Assembly (NCBI GenBank): GCA_016191875.1
Contig: JACPVG010000036.1
Span: forward strand, 248,001-312,000
DNA length: 64,000 nucleotides
Source of the DNA: Chloroflexota bacterium
GTDB taxonomy: Bacteria > Chloroflexota > Anaerolineae > Anaerolineales > UBA11579
Reading direction: 5' to 3'
In this document: positions 42,593 through 49,967 of the stretch, piece after piece
Numbering within the stretch: position 1 is the stretch's first letter
Layout of the letters: the number at the start of each line of letters is the position of its first letter
The notes under the pieces: model-generated
What the model was told of the DNA's origin: nothing
Databases searched by the model: none
The model's input: only the letters and a program-made list of their open reading frames with translations
Position numbers and translations under genes: made by a program

Positions 42593-43651
42593 ATGAAAGC
42601 GTTCCTGACGAAGTTGACGATCTTCACCCTGCCGCTGGCGGCGCTGGTGGCTGGCGTGAATTACCGGGCCGACCCGGCCAGCCTGTTCCGCCACGATTAC
42701 GAACGCGCCATGGCCGCTCGGCTGCTGGCCGGCGAGGCGCTGGGCGTCAATCGGAACTACGACGACCGCCTGCTGGTCCGCCTGCTGGCCGAGGGCCGCG
42801 ATGCCCCGCCTGCTCTGGTTGTCCTCGGCAGCAGCGCCTCACTGGAATTGACGGCGGACGATTTCTGCGCGGGCACGGCTGGCTTTTGGAATGTCAGTGT
42901 TTCCGGGGCTGGCCTGAACGATTATCTGGCGCTGGTCGAAGTGCTGCGGGTCAATGAGCAATGGCCGCAGAGAATAGTCCTGGAGATCACCCCGCGCCTG
43001 TTGCAGGCCAATCCGAATGAGGTGCGCTGGCAGACCCTGCGTGGAGAATACGCGGCCATGGTTGCGGCGCTTTACCCGGAGTCCCCTCAACCGGCGGCCG
43101 GTGCGTGGCTGCCGCCGGGGCTGGGCGAGCTGTTCTCTCCGGCCTATTTCCAGGAATCGCTGGCGGCGCTCATTTCTCGACGTGGCGAGGACGCGGACCC
43201 GTTTCGCATCGGGGAGCGTAAGGCAGTGAAACTGCCCCAGGGGGCGCAGGTTTACCCGCCGGCGCTCGTGCCGGATGCGGCTGGCGTGCAGGCGTTGGTG
43301 AACTCCTACCTGGTGGAATACCCGTCCTGGCCGGCGCCCGACCCGGGCCGCCAGGAAACCCTGCGCAGGCTGGTGGATTACCTGGCCGGACAGGGGGTGG
43401 AGGTGAGTATTTATTTTCCGCCCTTCCATCCGGCGGTCTATGCAGCCTGGGGCGGAGACCGAATAGCGGTTCAGGCGTACGAAGCCTTTGTCGCGGAACT
43501 GGCCGCGGCGGGCGGCGCCAGCCTGCTTGGCAGGCATGACCCGGCCCCGTTCGGGCTCACGGCCGCGGATTTCCGCGACGGCGTGCATCTGCTCAAGCCG
43601 TCGCTGGACGAGTTCTTCACGCCGCTGGGGTGCGGGTGGACGGGGGGGTGA
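42593..43651 (+). CDS. SGNH-like partner of the MBOAT protein
   Basis: 352 aa. One N-terminal membrane helix (KLTIFTLPLAALVAGVNY), then an extracytoplasmic domain with LVVLGSSASLELTADDF (nucleophile-type GSS) and, near the end, DFRDGVHLLKPSLDEFF (a D-x2-H dyad). GSS plus DxxH is the pattern of AlgJ/AlgX/DltD-like SGNH proteins that complete O-acetylation with an MBOAT partner. The C-terminus overlaps the convergent SRPBCC-like gene by 35 nt. Confidence 0.75.
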   Translation: MKAFLTKLTIFTLPLAALVAGVNYRADPASLFRHDYERAMAARLLAGEALGVNRNYDDRLLVRLLAEGRDAPPALVVLGSSASLELTADDFCAGTAGFWNVSVSGAGLNDYLALVEVLRVNEQWPQRIVLEITPRLLQANPNEVRWQTLRGEYAAMVAALYPESPQPAAGAWLPPGLGELFSPAYFQESLAALISRRGEDADPFRIGERKAVKLPQGAQVYPPALVPDAAGVQALVNSYLVEYPSWPAPDPGRQETLRRLVDYLAGQGVEVSIYFPPFHPAVYAAWGGDRIAVQAYEAFVAELAAAGGASLLGRHDPAPFGLTAADFRDGVHLLKPSLDEFFTPLGCGWTGG

Positions 43652-44168
43652 CAGACTCGACTCGGCGTTTGACCGCCCGCAGCGCCTCGCGGCGAATCCA
43701 GGCGCTGAAGGGACCGATGAAAGCCCAGTAGGCGGCAAAGCGGCGGCGGGTTTGCGGCGTGGGGCAGTGAATGCGGGTCTCGGTGGCAAGGCGGGTGGCG
43801 GAAAGGCCGTCGGCGGCCAGTGTGAAATTCCAGGCAGCCCGGGCGTAATCCGGGCGGTCGAACTGGCGGAAGGCGGCCGGGTCGAGGGGCAGGAGGTTGC
43901 CTTTCAGCGCCCAGAACTGCCCGGCCAGGCCGAGCAGGATCTCTTCCGGCGGCTCCTCGGCCAGCAGGGTGAAGCCCATCTTCAGCAGGCCCTCCAGGCG
44001 CAGCGCGGCGGGCGGCAGGCCGCGCAGGCGGAAAAGCGCCCGCACGACCGGCGAGGCGGAGAGGTCCAGGGCGCGCACGGCCGGGTAGATATCGGCGGGT
44101 GGCCTGGGGATCAGGATGGTGTGGCGCTCGACGAACTGGTAGTCCGGCAGGAACTCATCGATGAGCAT
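43617..44168 (-). CDS. SRPBCC/START-like protein
   Basis: 183 aa from ATG 44168, 5 nt after the TPR gene stop. YQFVERHTILIPRPPADIYPAVRALDLSASPVVRALFRLRG and ATRLATETRIHCPTPQTRRRFAAYWAFIGPFSAWIRREALRAVKRRVE fit polyketide-cyclase/dehydrase-like SRPBCC proteins of the actinobacterial/Chloroflexota type. Ligand unknown. A longer frame to 44888 is only a shadow of the TPR gene. Its 3' end overlaps the facing SGNH-like gene. Confidence 0.72.
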   Translation of the reverse strand: MLIDEFLPDYQFVERHTILIPRPPADIYPAVRALDLSASPVVRALFRLRGLPPAALRLEGLLKMGFTLLAEEPPEEILLGLAGQFWALKGNLLPLDPAAFRQFDRPDYARAAWNFTLAADGLSATRLATETRIHCPTPQTRRRFAAYWAFIGPFSAWIRREALRAVKRRVESVTPPSTRTPAA

Positions 44169-44173
44169 GGCGG

Positions 44174-45286
44174 CTAAGGGAAGTAGAAGGCCAGATATTC
44201 GGCGGCCTGCTCGGCGATGGGCGTATCCGCGCCCAGCGATTGGGCCTGCTCCAGAGCGGCGCGGGCATCTTCCATGCGCCCCTGGGTGATGCGGAACAAG
44301 CCCAGGTAGAGCCGGGTTTCGGCGTGTTCGGGCCCCGCGGTCAGGGCGCGCTGGAAGAACTTCTCGGCGTTGAAGGAGTCGGCCAGCAGGGAATAGGCGC
44401 GGGCCATAAGGGTGAGCGCGCCGGGGTCCTCGCCCAGCATGAGCAGGTGCTGCCGGGCGGCGGGCAGGCCGAATTGCTCGACCTGAACATCGTTCTCGAT
44501 AGAGTAGAGCGCCAGCAGCCGCCAGGAGTTCGGGTCGCCGGGAGCCAGTTCGGTGACGCGGGCGAAATGCTCCAGTGCGGTCTGCACCTCGCCAAGGGCA
44601 ACGAGCGTCTGGCCGATATCGGCCTGGATGGCGGGGTTGTCCGGGTCGAGCGCCGCGGCGGTCTCCAGGTAGACGATGGCGCGGCCGGGGTCGTTTTGCC
44701 GCCGCCAGTACAGAGCGGCGTAGAGGTTGGCGGCCAGCGAGGCCGGGTTGGCGGCCAGGGCGTTCTGGAGGGCGGGGTAGCCGTCCTGCCCGTTCTGCTG
44801 CCGGGCCTCGGCCAGGAAGGCCCAGGCTTCGGCGTAATCCGGGGCGAGGTCGGCGGAGCGCTGGAAGGCGGCCTCGGCGGCGGGCCATTCGCCCTGGGCG
44901 GCCAGGGCCTGGCCGATGAGGATGGCGGCATAGGCCGGGTCGGTCTGGAGGGTGACTTGGGCCAGCGCGCTGCGCACGGATTGCGAGGCGCCTTGATAGG
45001 CAGAGTCGAGTTCGGCGGCGCGGCGCAGGTGGGCAGTGGCCTGCTCGGGCTGGTCGAGCGCCAGCAGCAGGCCGAGGGAGAAGTGGGCCGCGGCATCGTT
45101 CGGCTCAGCGGCCAGGGCGGCGGTCAGATTCTCGATGCGGGCCGTCAGGTCGAGGCCGGGGGGCGTGGTGGCCGCGGGCGCGGGGGCAGGCTGCGGCGCG
45201 CGGCTGGAGAGGGCGATGACCAGGGTGAGGGCGAGCATGGCGAGTATGGCCCACCCGGGCGGGGAGATGCGCTTAAGGAGCGGCAT
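44174..45286 (-). CDS. Membrane-anchored TPR protein
   Basis: 370 aa. A single N-terminal helix (GWAILAMLALTLVIALSS), a Pro/Ala linker, then about nine tetratricopeptide units: AAAHFSLGLLLALDQPEQATAHLRRAAELD, AAEAAFQRSADLAPDYAEAWAFLAEA, AETRLYLGLFRITQGRMEDARAALEQAQSLG and others. It is probably a scaffold on the outer face of the membrane. TATAAT ends 6 nt before the ATG with no Shine-Dalgarno, so it is probably leaderless. It is co-transcribed with the SRPBCC-like gene. Confidence 0.88.
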   Translation of the reverse strand: MPLLKRISPPGWAILAMLALTLVIALSSRAPQPAPAPAATTPPGLDLTARIENLTAALAAEPNDAAAHFSLGLLLALDQPEQATAHLRRAAELDSAYQGASQSVRSALAQVTLQTDPAYAAILIGQALAAQGEWPAAEAAFQRSADLAPDYAEAWAFLAEARQQNGQDGYPALQNALAANPASLAANLYAALYWRRQNDPGRAIVYLETAAALDPDNPAIQADIGQTLVALGEVQTALEHFARVTELAPGDPNSWRLLALYSIENDVQVEQFGLPAARQHLLMLGEDPGALTLMARAYSLLADSFNAEKFFQRALTAGPEHAETRLYLGLFRITQGRMEDARAALEQAQSLGADTPIAEQAAEYLAFYFP

Positions 45287-45292
45287 GGGATG

Positions 45293-45298
45293 ATTATA
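45293..45298 (-). promoter_or_regulatory. -10 box of the TPR gene, 6 nt from the ATG
   Basis: Minus-strand TATAAT-CATCCC-ATG. It matches the layout at yqeY. Confidence 0.6.
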
Positions 45299-45332
45299 CG
45301 GGATGCGGCGCGCGATCGCTGATTGTGGATTG

Positions 45333-45360
45333 TTGATTTGCCCGGCCGCGCCGCTATAAT
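45333..45360 (+). promoter_or_regulatory. Promoter of the orphan Rhs tail gene
   Basis: TTGATT (45333-45338), 16-nt spacer, TATAAT (45355-45360), 6 nt before ATG 45367. Divergent from the TPR promoter, 57 nt away. Confidence 0.55.
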
Positions 45361-45366
45361 GGGGCC

Positions 45367-46248
45367 ATGCGGCTGGGCGATTTTACAGAGCGTTTACAAG
45401 TGCGGGAAAAACCGGGGCAAGAAAGCATCTACATCGGCAAATTGGCCAGATTCTCTCAGCCCGATACGATTGTGTCCAATCCGTTCAATCCTCAACTCCT
45501 GAACCGGTTCACATACACGCTGAACAATCCAATACGCTTCACTGATCCTTCAGGCCATATCGTCTGTGATGAGTTTGGCTTCTGCTGGGATGGGAGTAGG
45601 CAAGTAAAAGGCCAAATGCGGACGCATGAGCTTGGCAAGGGTAGTTACACGGCTCCTCCAGCCTCACCAAGTGGTGATGAACAGGTTGATGATGAGGTTG
45701 AAGATGATGATTGCGAGACACTAAAGTGCCAATTGGAAGATCTGGTTGATCTTGATACAGCGGCTGACATTGCGGAATTCTTGGACTTTGCCAATGATTA
45801 TCTAAAAATCTATGACGATGTGGGGATTTCCAAATATCGGCTTGGTTTTCTAATAGATATGTTTATCCAGCTTATTCGCGATAGAAACCTGCCGATGTCC
45901 TTGGTCGAGCGAATACTTAGAGCTGTTTTCGTTGGGTTTGAAGCAGAGATAATTGAGGATCTTTCCAGGTCGGTGGGCCTGGGAGGAGGGATTGCATCTG
46001 CTTTAGTCTGCTCGTCCACCGGTGCAGGCCTGGGCGTTGCGGGAGACTGCTTCATAGTCGGGGCCACTCTAGGATATGCTGAAGGCAATGCCCTAATGAC
46101 AGTTGCATCTGATTCTTTCAACCAGACGATTTTGTTTCCAGCAATTGCCACCTATGCGGATCTACTCCTTGTTGTAGGAGAGATTCGTGAGCAAAGGAAA
46201 CCCCACTATAACCTTGAGAGCAACAAAATGATGGGGAATGGACCTTGA
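45367..46248 (+). CDS. Orphan Rhs core tail with unknown C-terminal domain
   Basis: 293 aa. Residues 30-60 (FSQPDTIVSNPFNPQLLNRFTYTLNNPIRFTDPSGH) are the last conserved piece of an Rhs/YD-repeat core, the point where the variable toxin tip begins. The rest of the Rhs barrel is missing. After it comes an acidic linker (about 105-120) and a domain of about 170 residues with hydrophobic, glycine-rich helices (GLGGGIASALVCSSTGAGLGVAGDCFIVGATLGYAEG). I cannot name it. Clearly A+T-richer than its surroundings. It may be a detached toxin-tip cassette or a decayed gene. A promoter 6 nt upstream suggests it could be expressed. Confidence 0.6.
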   Translation: MRLGDFTERLQVREKPGQESIYIGKLARFSQPDTIVSNPFNPQLLNRFTYTLNNPIRFTDPSGHIVCDEFGFCWDGSRQVKGQMRTHELGKGSYTAPPASPSGDEQVDDEVEDDDCETLKCQLEDLVDLDTAADIAEFLDFANDYLKIYDDVGISKYRLGFLIDMFIQLIRDRNLPMSLVERILRAVFVGFEAEIIEDLSRSVGLGGGIASALVCSSTGAGLGVAGDCFIVGATLGYAEGNALMTVASDSFNQTILFPAIATYADLLLVVGEIREQRKPHYNLESNKMMGNGP

Positions 46249-46616
46249 AAGGAAAGTTGCGCGTGGGCCAGACACCTAGACTAGAAAGTTTCCGCTTATT
46301 CATTGGCAGAACTAGTACCACCCATCTAATCGCTGGTATAGGTGCGGTTGGCTTCCTAGCTGCTCCCCTAACTCTGCTTGTTGGTTTCTTGATAAGTGGT
46401 GATGGCTTACAGGCAAGATGGGTGCTTACTTCATCAATTTCACCGCCCGCCATTTGGGGACTCGCAGGGATTGTGATCATGATCAAAAAGGAGTTCCCCC
46501 GAGGCTTATATAAGATACGCGGATTGCCGGCCGTCATAATAGGCATTCTTTGGACCCTATTCTTCTGGGGATTTGCAGCTTCCACCCTATTTCTGTTTGG
46601 TATGTTAATGATTTAG
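46245..46616 (+). CDS. Small membrane protein, candidate immunity protein
   Basis: 123 aa. The start TTG 46245 overlaps the stop of the Rhs-tail gene (TTGA). Three hydrophobic segments at about 28-52, 62-80 and 95-122 (LIAGIGAVGFLAAPLTLLVGFLI, ISPPAIWGLAGIVIMI, AVIIGILWTLFFWGFAASTLFLFGMLMI). No family recognised. A small gene tightly coupled behind an Rhs toxin tip is the classic place of an immunity gene, and a membrane location would fit a membrane-active toxin, but both points are inference. Confidence 0.5.
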   Translation: MKGKLRVGQTPRLESFRLFIGRTSTTHLIAGIGAVGFLAAPLTLLVGFLISGDGLQARWVLTSSISPPAIWGLAGIVIMIKKEFPRGLYKIRGLPAVIIGILWTLFFWGFAASTLFLFGMLMI

Positions 46617-47019
46617 CCACAGGTCCATTGACACCTGACCGACGCCCGCTTCTACTTGCGCGAGCCCGTAAAATCCCGTTTACAAAGATTTACACGGAAT
46701 TTACACGCGGGCGATTCGAGCTAAACACACGAGAGGCATACTGTGTCTGGCGCCCCCTGCAAGACTCCGGAAAGCATCTGGCGGCCGTGTGGCGAGCCTC
46801 TGCTTGTTGCCGTGACCGCGTGAAATAGAATGAAGCGCAGGGTTACCGCGCCAAAAATGGGGGTTCCAGCCAGCGAAGGGCCATTCACTCATCTTCGGCC
46901 CCCCTCAACGGGCATTATTCAACTTGCGCCTCGCTTGACAATTCCACTTCCCCGCTACCGCTCTCGCCCGACCCATGCTATGATTCCTCATCCGGGGGCT
47001 TCGTAGCATGTCAATCCTA
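46617..47019. other. Gene-free region after the Rhs remnant
   Basis: About 400 nt with no open frame I can support. The only structure seen is the TTTACA array at 46679-46705. It leads into the repeat-dense stretch that follows. Confidence 0.5.
46679..46711 (+). repeat. TTTACA array, 10-11 bp period
   Basis: TTTACA at 46679, 46689 and 46700; units TTTACACGGAA and TTTACACGCGG. The period and the TACA core resemble the 11-bp array at 47345. Confidence 0.5.
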
Positions 47020-47049
47020 TTCATCTGTGTTCATCTGTGTTTATCTGTG
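47020..47049 (+). repeat. 10-bp tandem repeat, three copies
   Basis: TTCATCTGTG, TTCATCTGTG, TTTATCTGTG. This text (and its complement with ACAGATGAACACAGAT) is a widespread intergenic repeat in many environmental bacteria (general knowledge). Confidence 0.8.
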
Positions 47050-47088
47050 GTTAAAAGCCTTTCGCATTTCGCTTTTCTTTGCAAGGCC

Positions 47089-47150
47089 ATCTTCACCGCC
47101 CAGGCTATCTTCACCGCCCGCTATCTTCACCGCCCGCTATCTTCACCGCG
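47089..47150 (+). repeat. 16-18-bp tandem repeat, four copies
   Basis: ATCTTCACCGCC recurs at 47089, 47107, 47123 and 47139, so spacings are 18, 16 and 16 bp. Confidence 0.8.
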
Positions 47151-47170
47151 CCGCCACGCGCCCCCGGCCG

Positions 47171-47344
47171 CCCACAACCACCCGACCACCCGACCACTCG
47201 ACCACCCGACCACCCGGCCACCCGACCACTCGACCACCCGACCACCCGACCACCCGACCCCTCGACCACCCGACCCCTCGACCACCCGACCACCGGACGC
47301 CCTCGACCACCCGACCACCGGACGCCCTCGACCCCTCGACGACT
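47171..47344 (+). repeat. 8-bp satellite (CGACCACC)n
   Basis: About 21 imperfect copies of CGACCACC, with variants CGACCACT, CGACCCCT and CGGACGCC. No spacers, so not a CRISPR. The strand bias is strong, with C in long runs on one strand and G on the other. Confidence 0.85.
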
Positions 47345-47448
47345 GCTACACGCCGTGCGGCAGATGCTACACAATGTGACATGGATACTACACGGATGCT
47401 ACATCGATGTGACATGGATATGACAGAATTGTTAACAGGTGTGTCGCG
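47345..47448 (+). repeat. 11-bp array A with conserved core
   Basis: Seven units of 10-11 bp with a YTACAY or TGACAT head (47346, 47356, 47367, 47377, 47388, 47399, 47410) lead into a 27-bp core at 47422-47448 that begins GACAGAATTG, has TGTTAACA in its centre and ends GTGTCGCG. The flanks are complementary: TGTGACAT before the core, ATGTCACA after it. A longer arm, ACAATGTGACA (47371-47381), pairs with 47452-47462. Confidence 0.8.
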
Positions 47449-47500
47449 GAATGTCACATTGTCACATCCAGAGACATCAGGGACATTCACGTCCCGCCAG

Positions 47501-47595
47501 GGGCATGCCAGGGACATGAAAAGGACATCAAAGGGACATATGAGGGACATGGAAAGGACAGAATTGTTAACAGGTGTGTCGCGCCATGTCCCTGG
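47501..47595 (+). repeat. 11-bp array B with the same core
   Basis: Units start at 47501, 47512, 47523, 47534, 47545 and 47556, exactly 11 bp apart: GGGCATGCCAG, GGACATGAAAA, GGACATCAAAG, GGACATATGAG, GGACATGGAAA, GGACAG. The core at 47557-47583 is identical over 27 bp to that of array A, 135 bp away. CCAGGGACATG (47508-47518) pairs with CATGTCCCTGG (47585-47595). Confidence 0.85.
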
Positions 47596-47650
47596 GTCCC
47601 ACCCCCCGCCAGACTCTCCACGTAGTCAGTTGCCCCCTGCTTTCTGCTCT

Positions 47651-47679
47651 TTGACACAACGCGTCTATTCTCTTAGAAT
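47651..47679 (+). promoter_or_regulatory. Strong promoter of the EF-G-like gene
   Basis: TTGACA (47651-47656), 17-nt spacer, TAGAAT (47674-47679). Predicted start near 47686 gives a leader of about 164 nt. Confidence 0.8.
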
Positions 47680-47707
47680 ATGGGAACTGCCTGACGGGCG
47701 AGACCAG

Positions 47708-47790
47708 GGTGGAACCCTTGCCTCTGTCGGGCTGTGGCATGGCCAACACAGCCCGCCGAATGCACCGGTTCCACCTGCCGCCGCACGGCA
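47708..47790 (+). ncRNA. Structured leader RNA upstream of the EF-G-like gene
   Basis: A perfect 9-bp stem GGTGGAACC (47708-47716) / GGTTCCACC (47767-47775) encloses a second perfect 9-bp stem CGGGCTGTG (47728-47736) / CACAGCCCG (47747-47755). A third hairpin, TGCCG-CCGCA-CGGCA (47776-47790), follows at once. I do not recognise it as a known riboswitch or tRNA. Between promoter and start codon, it may be a cis-acting regulator. Confidence 0.5.
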
Positions 47791-47849
47791 GCGGGTTGGG
47801 ACCGTTTGTGTCTCAACACATCCCACACTTCGGAAGGGCCGCCAATCCA

Positions 47850-49913
47850 ATGAAAGAGTACACGACTGACAGACTCCGCAACATCGCCATGGTGTCGCAC
47901 AGCGGCGCCGGCAAGACGATGCTGGCGGATGCCCTGCTCTTCACCACCGGGGCCATCACCCGCATCGGTCGGGTGGAAGACGGCACGACCGTCGGCGATT
48001 TCGACGACGAAGAAAAACGGCGCGGCATTTCGCTCTCCACCGCCGTCATCCCGGTGGAATTCAACGACCACAAGATCAACCTGCTGGATACGCCCGGCTA
48101 CCCGGACTTCGTCGGCGAGGTCATCTCCGCCCTGCGGGTGGCCGACGGCGTGCTGGTGGTGGTCGATTCGGTCGCCGGGGCGCAGGTGGGCACGGAGATC
48201 GCCTGGGAGATCTGCGACCAGTTCCACCTGCCGCGCTTCGTGCTCATCAACCGTATGCATCGCGATACGGCCAATTTCCAGGGCGCGCTGGAGTCCGTCC
48301 AGCGCCTGACCGAGGAACGCCTGATCCCTGTGCAACTGCCGTGGGGCGAGAAAGCCGGTTTCAAAGGCATCATCGACCTGATGGACATGAAAGCCTACCC
48401 GGTGGGCGGCGGGGCGGGCGTCGAGATCCCGGCCGAGATGGCCGACGAGGCCCAGATCGCCCGCCAGGCGCTCATCGAGGCCGCCGCCGAGGGCGACGAC
48501 ACCCTGTTGGAAAAGTATCTGGAAGGCGGCCAGCTCACGCCCGAGGAGATCCTGCGCGGCCTGCAGGAGGTCGTCCAGCACAACCTGTTCGTGCCGGTCT
48601 TCCTGGCGGACGCCAGCGACCAGGTGGGCCTCAAGCAGTTGCTGAGCGCCTTCACCATCCTGCTGCCTTCGCCCGCCGGCTCACCCGCCGAAAAGGCCGA
48701 GGGCGCCAAGGGCGAGGAAGAACTGAAGGCCAGCGACGCCGGACCGCTGGCGGCCTACGTCTGGAAGACCACCGCCGACCCGTTCGTCGGCAAGATCACC
48801 TATTTCCGGCTGCAATCCGGTACGCTCAAATCCGACACGCGCGTCTGGAACCAGACGCGCGGCGTGGAGGAGCGCCTGGCCAACCTGAGCGTGCTGCGCG
48901 GCAAGGAGCAGATCCCGGTGGCGACAATGCACGCCGGCGACCTGGGCGCGGTGCTCAAACTGGGCGAAACCGAGACCGGCGACAGCCTGTGCGACAAGGG
49001 CCATCCGCTGGCGCTGGCCAAACCGCATTACCCCACCGCGCTCTACCGGGTGGCGGTCAGCCCCAAAACCCAGCAGGACGCCGCCAAGATGGGCCAGACG
49101 CTCTCGCGCATCTGCGGCGAGGACCTGACCCTCTCGTGGTTCAACGACTCGTCCACCAAGCAGACCATCCTGCAGGGGATGGGCGAACAGCACATTGATG
49201 CCGCCATCCGCAAGGCGGAGAGCAAGTTCCAGGTGGGTCTGGAGACCCACCAGCCCAAAGTGCCGTATCAGGAAGCCATTACCAAACCGGCTTCGGCCCA
49301 GTACCGCCACAAAAAGCAGACCGGCGGGGCGGGCCAGTTCGCCGAGGTGCACCTGCGGGTGGAACCCCTGCAGGACGGCGATTTCGAATTCGAGAACGAG
49401 GTGGTGGGCGGGGCGATCTCCAACAACTTCATGCCCGCCATCGAGAAGGGCGTGCGCAGCGTGCTGGAGAAAGGCGTCATCGCCGGATACCCGGTCAAGA
49501 GCGTGCGCGTGGCGGTGTATGACGGCAAGGAACACTCGGTGGACAGCAAGCCGGTGGCCTTCGAGACCGCCGGGCGCAACGCCTTCAAGGAAGCCTTCCG
49601 GGCGGGCGGGCCGGTGCTGCTGGAGCCGATCATGAACGTGCGCATCGTGGTGCCGGAAGACAACATGGGCGACGTGCTGGGCGACCTGAACACGCGCCGC
49701 GCTCGCGTGCAGGGCATGGACAATGAGAAAGGCAAGAGCGTGGTGAACGCCCACGTGCCGCTGGCCGAGATGCTGCGCTACACCACCGAACTGCGGTCGC
49801 TCACCGGCGGGCGCGGCGTGTTCACGATGGAGCACGACCACTACGAGACCGTGCCGCACAACCTGGCGCAGGAGATCATCGCCCAGAAGGAAGAAGAAGA
49901 CGAGGAAGAATAG
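47850..49913 (+). CDS. EF-G-like translational GTPase (EF-G2 type)
   Basis: 687 aa with all EF-G domains. G1 HSGAGKT (18-24; EF-G itself has HVDAGKT), the switch region RRGISLSTAVIPVE, G3 DTPGYPDF (80-87), domain II, and the C-terminal domains IV-V (YRHKKQTGGAGQFAEVHLRVEPL, ADMLG-like DNMGDVLGDLNTRRARVQGM). The SHSGAGKT start and GTTVGDFDDEE segment place it in the EF-G-like/FusA2 group, not the canonical translocase. G4 reads NRMH (134-137) where NKxD is expected. ATG 47850 is chosen because the family begins here, though the frame is open to 47709. Function in this group is unsettled. Confidence 0.93.
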   Translation: MKEYTTDRLRNIAMVSHSGAGKTMLADALLFTTGAITRIGRVEDGTTVGDFDDEEKRRGISLSTAVIPVEFNDHKINLLDTPGYPDFVGEVISALRVADGVLVVVDSVAGAQVGTEIAWEICDQFHLPRFVLINRMHRDTANFQGALESVQRLTEERLIPVQLPWGEKAGFKGIIDLMDMKAYPVGGGAGVEIPAEMADEAQIARQALIEAAAEGDDTLLEKYLEGGQLTPEEILRGLQEVVQHNLFVPVFLADASDQVGLKQLLSAFTILLPSPAGSPAEKAEGAKGEEELKASDAGPLAAYVWKTTADPFVGKITYFRLQSGTLKSDTRVWNQTRGVEERLANLSVLRGKEQIPVATMHAGDLGAVLKLGETETGDSLCDKGHPLALAKPHYPTALYRVAVSPKTQQDAAKMGQTLSRICGEDLTLSWFNDSSTKQTILQGMGEQHIDAAIRKAESKFQVGLETHQPKVPYQEAITKPASAQYRHKKQTGGAGQFAEVHLRVEPLQDGDFEFENEVVGGAISNNFMPAIEKGVRSVLEKGVIAGYPVKSVRVAVYDGKEHSVDSKPVAFETAGRNAFKEAFRAGGPVLLEPIMNVRIVVPEDNMGDVLGDLNTRRARVQGMDNEKGKSVVNAHVPLAEMLRYTTELRSLTGGRGVFTMEHDHYETVPHNLAQEIIAQKEEEDEEE

Positions 49914-49934
49914 GCTGGCGCGCGCTGTGAAACA

Positions 49935-49964
49935 AAAACCTCCCGATGTGCGGGAGGTTTTTTC
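49935..49964 (+). terminator. Terminator of the EF-G-like gene
   Basis: Stem AAACCTCCCG / CGGGAGGTTT with a 5-nt loop, then TTTTTTCTT. It starts 22 nt after the stop codon. Confidence 0.9.
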
Positions 49965-49967
49965 TTG

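Noticed and set aside
43617..44888. 423-residue form of the SRPBCC-like protein
   Set aside because: The first 240 codons lie in a wrong frame of the TPR gene on the same strand; only the part from ATG 44168 has domain character.
47171..47344. CRISPR array
   Set aside because: Repeat unit is 8 bp, no unique spacers and no cas genes.
47708..47775. tRNA
   Set aside because: The ends pair and the length is close, but there is no T-loop GTTCRA, no D-loop and the inner stem is nested rather than cloverleaf.
47027..47869. 280-codon open frame through the tandem arrays
   Set aside because: Its translation is low-complexity (TTRPPDH...) and repeats 11 residues only because three 11-bp units make 33 bp. 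No start signal or family. Not a gene.
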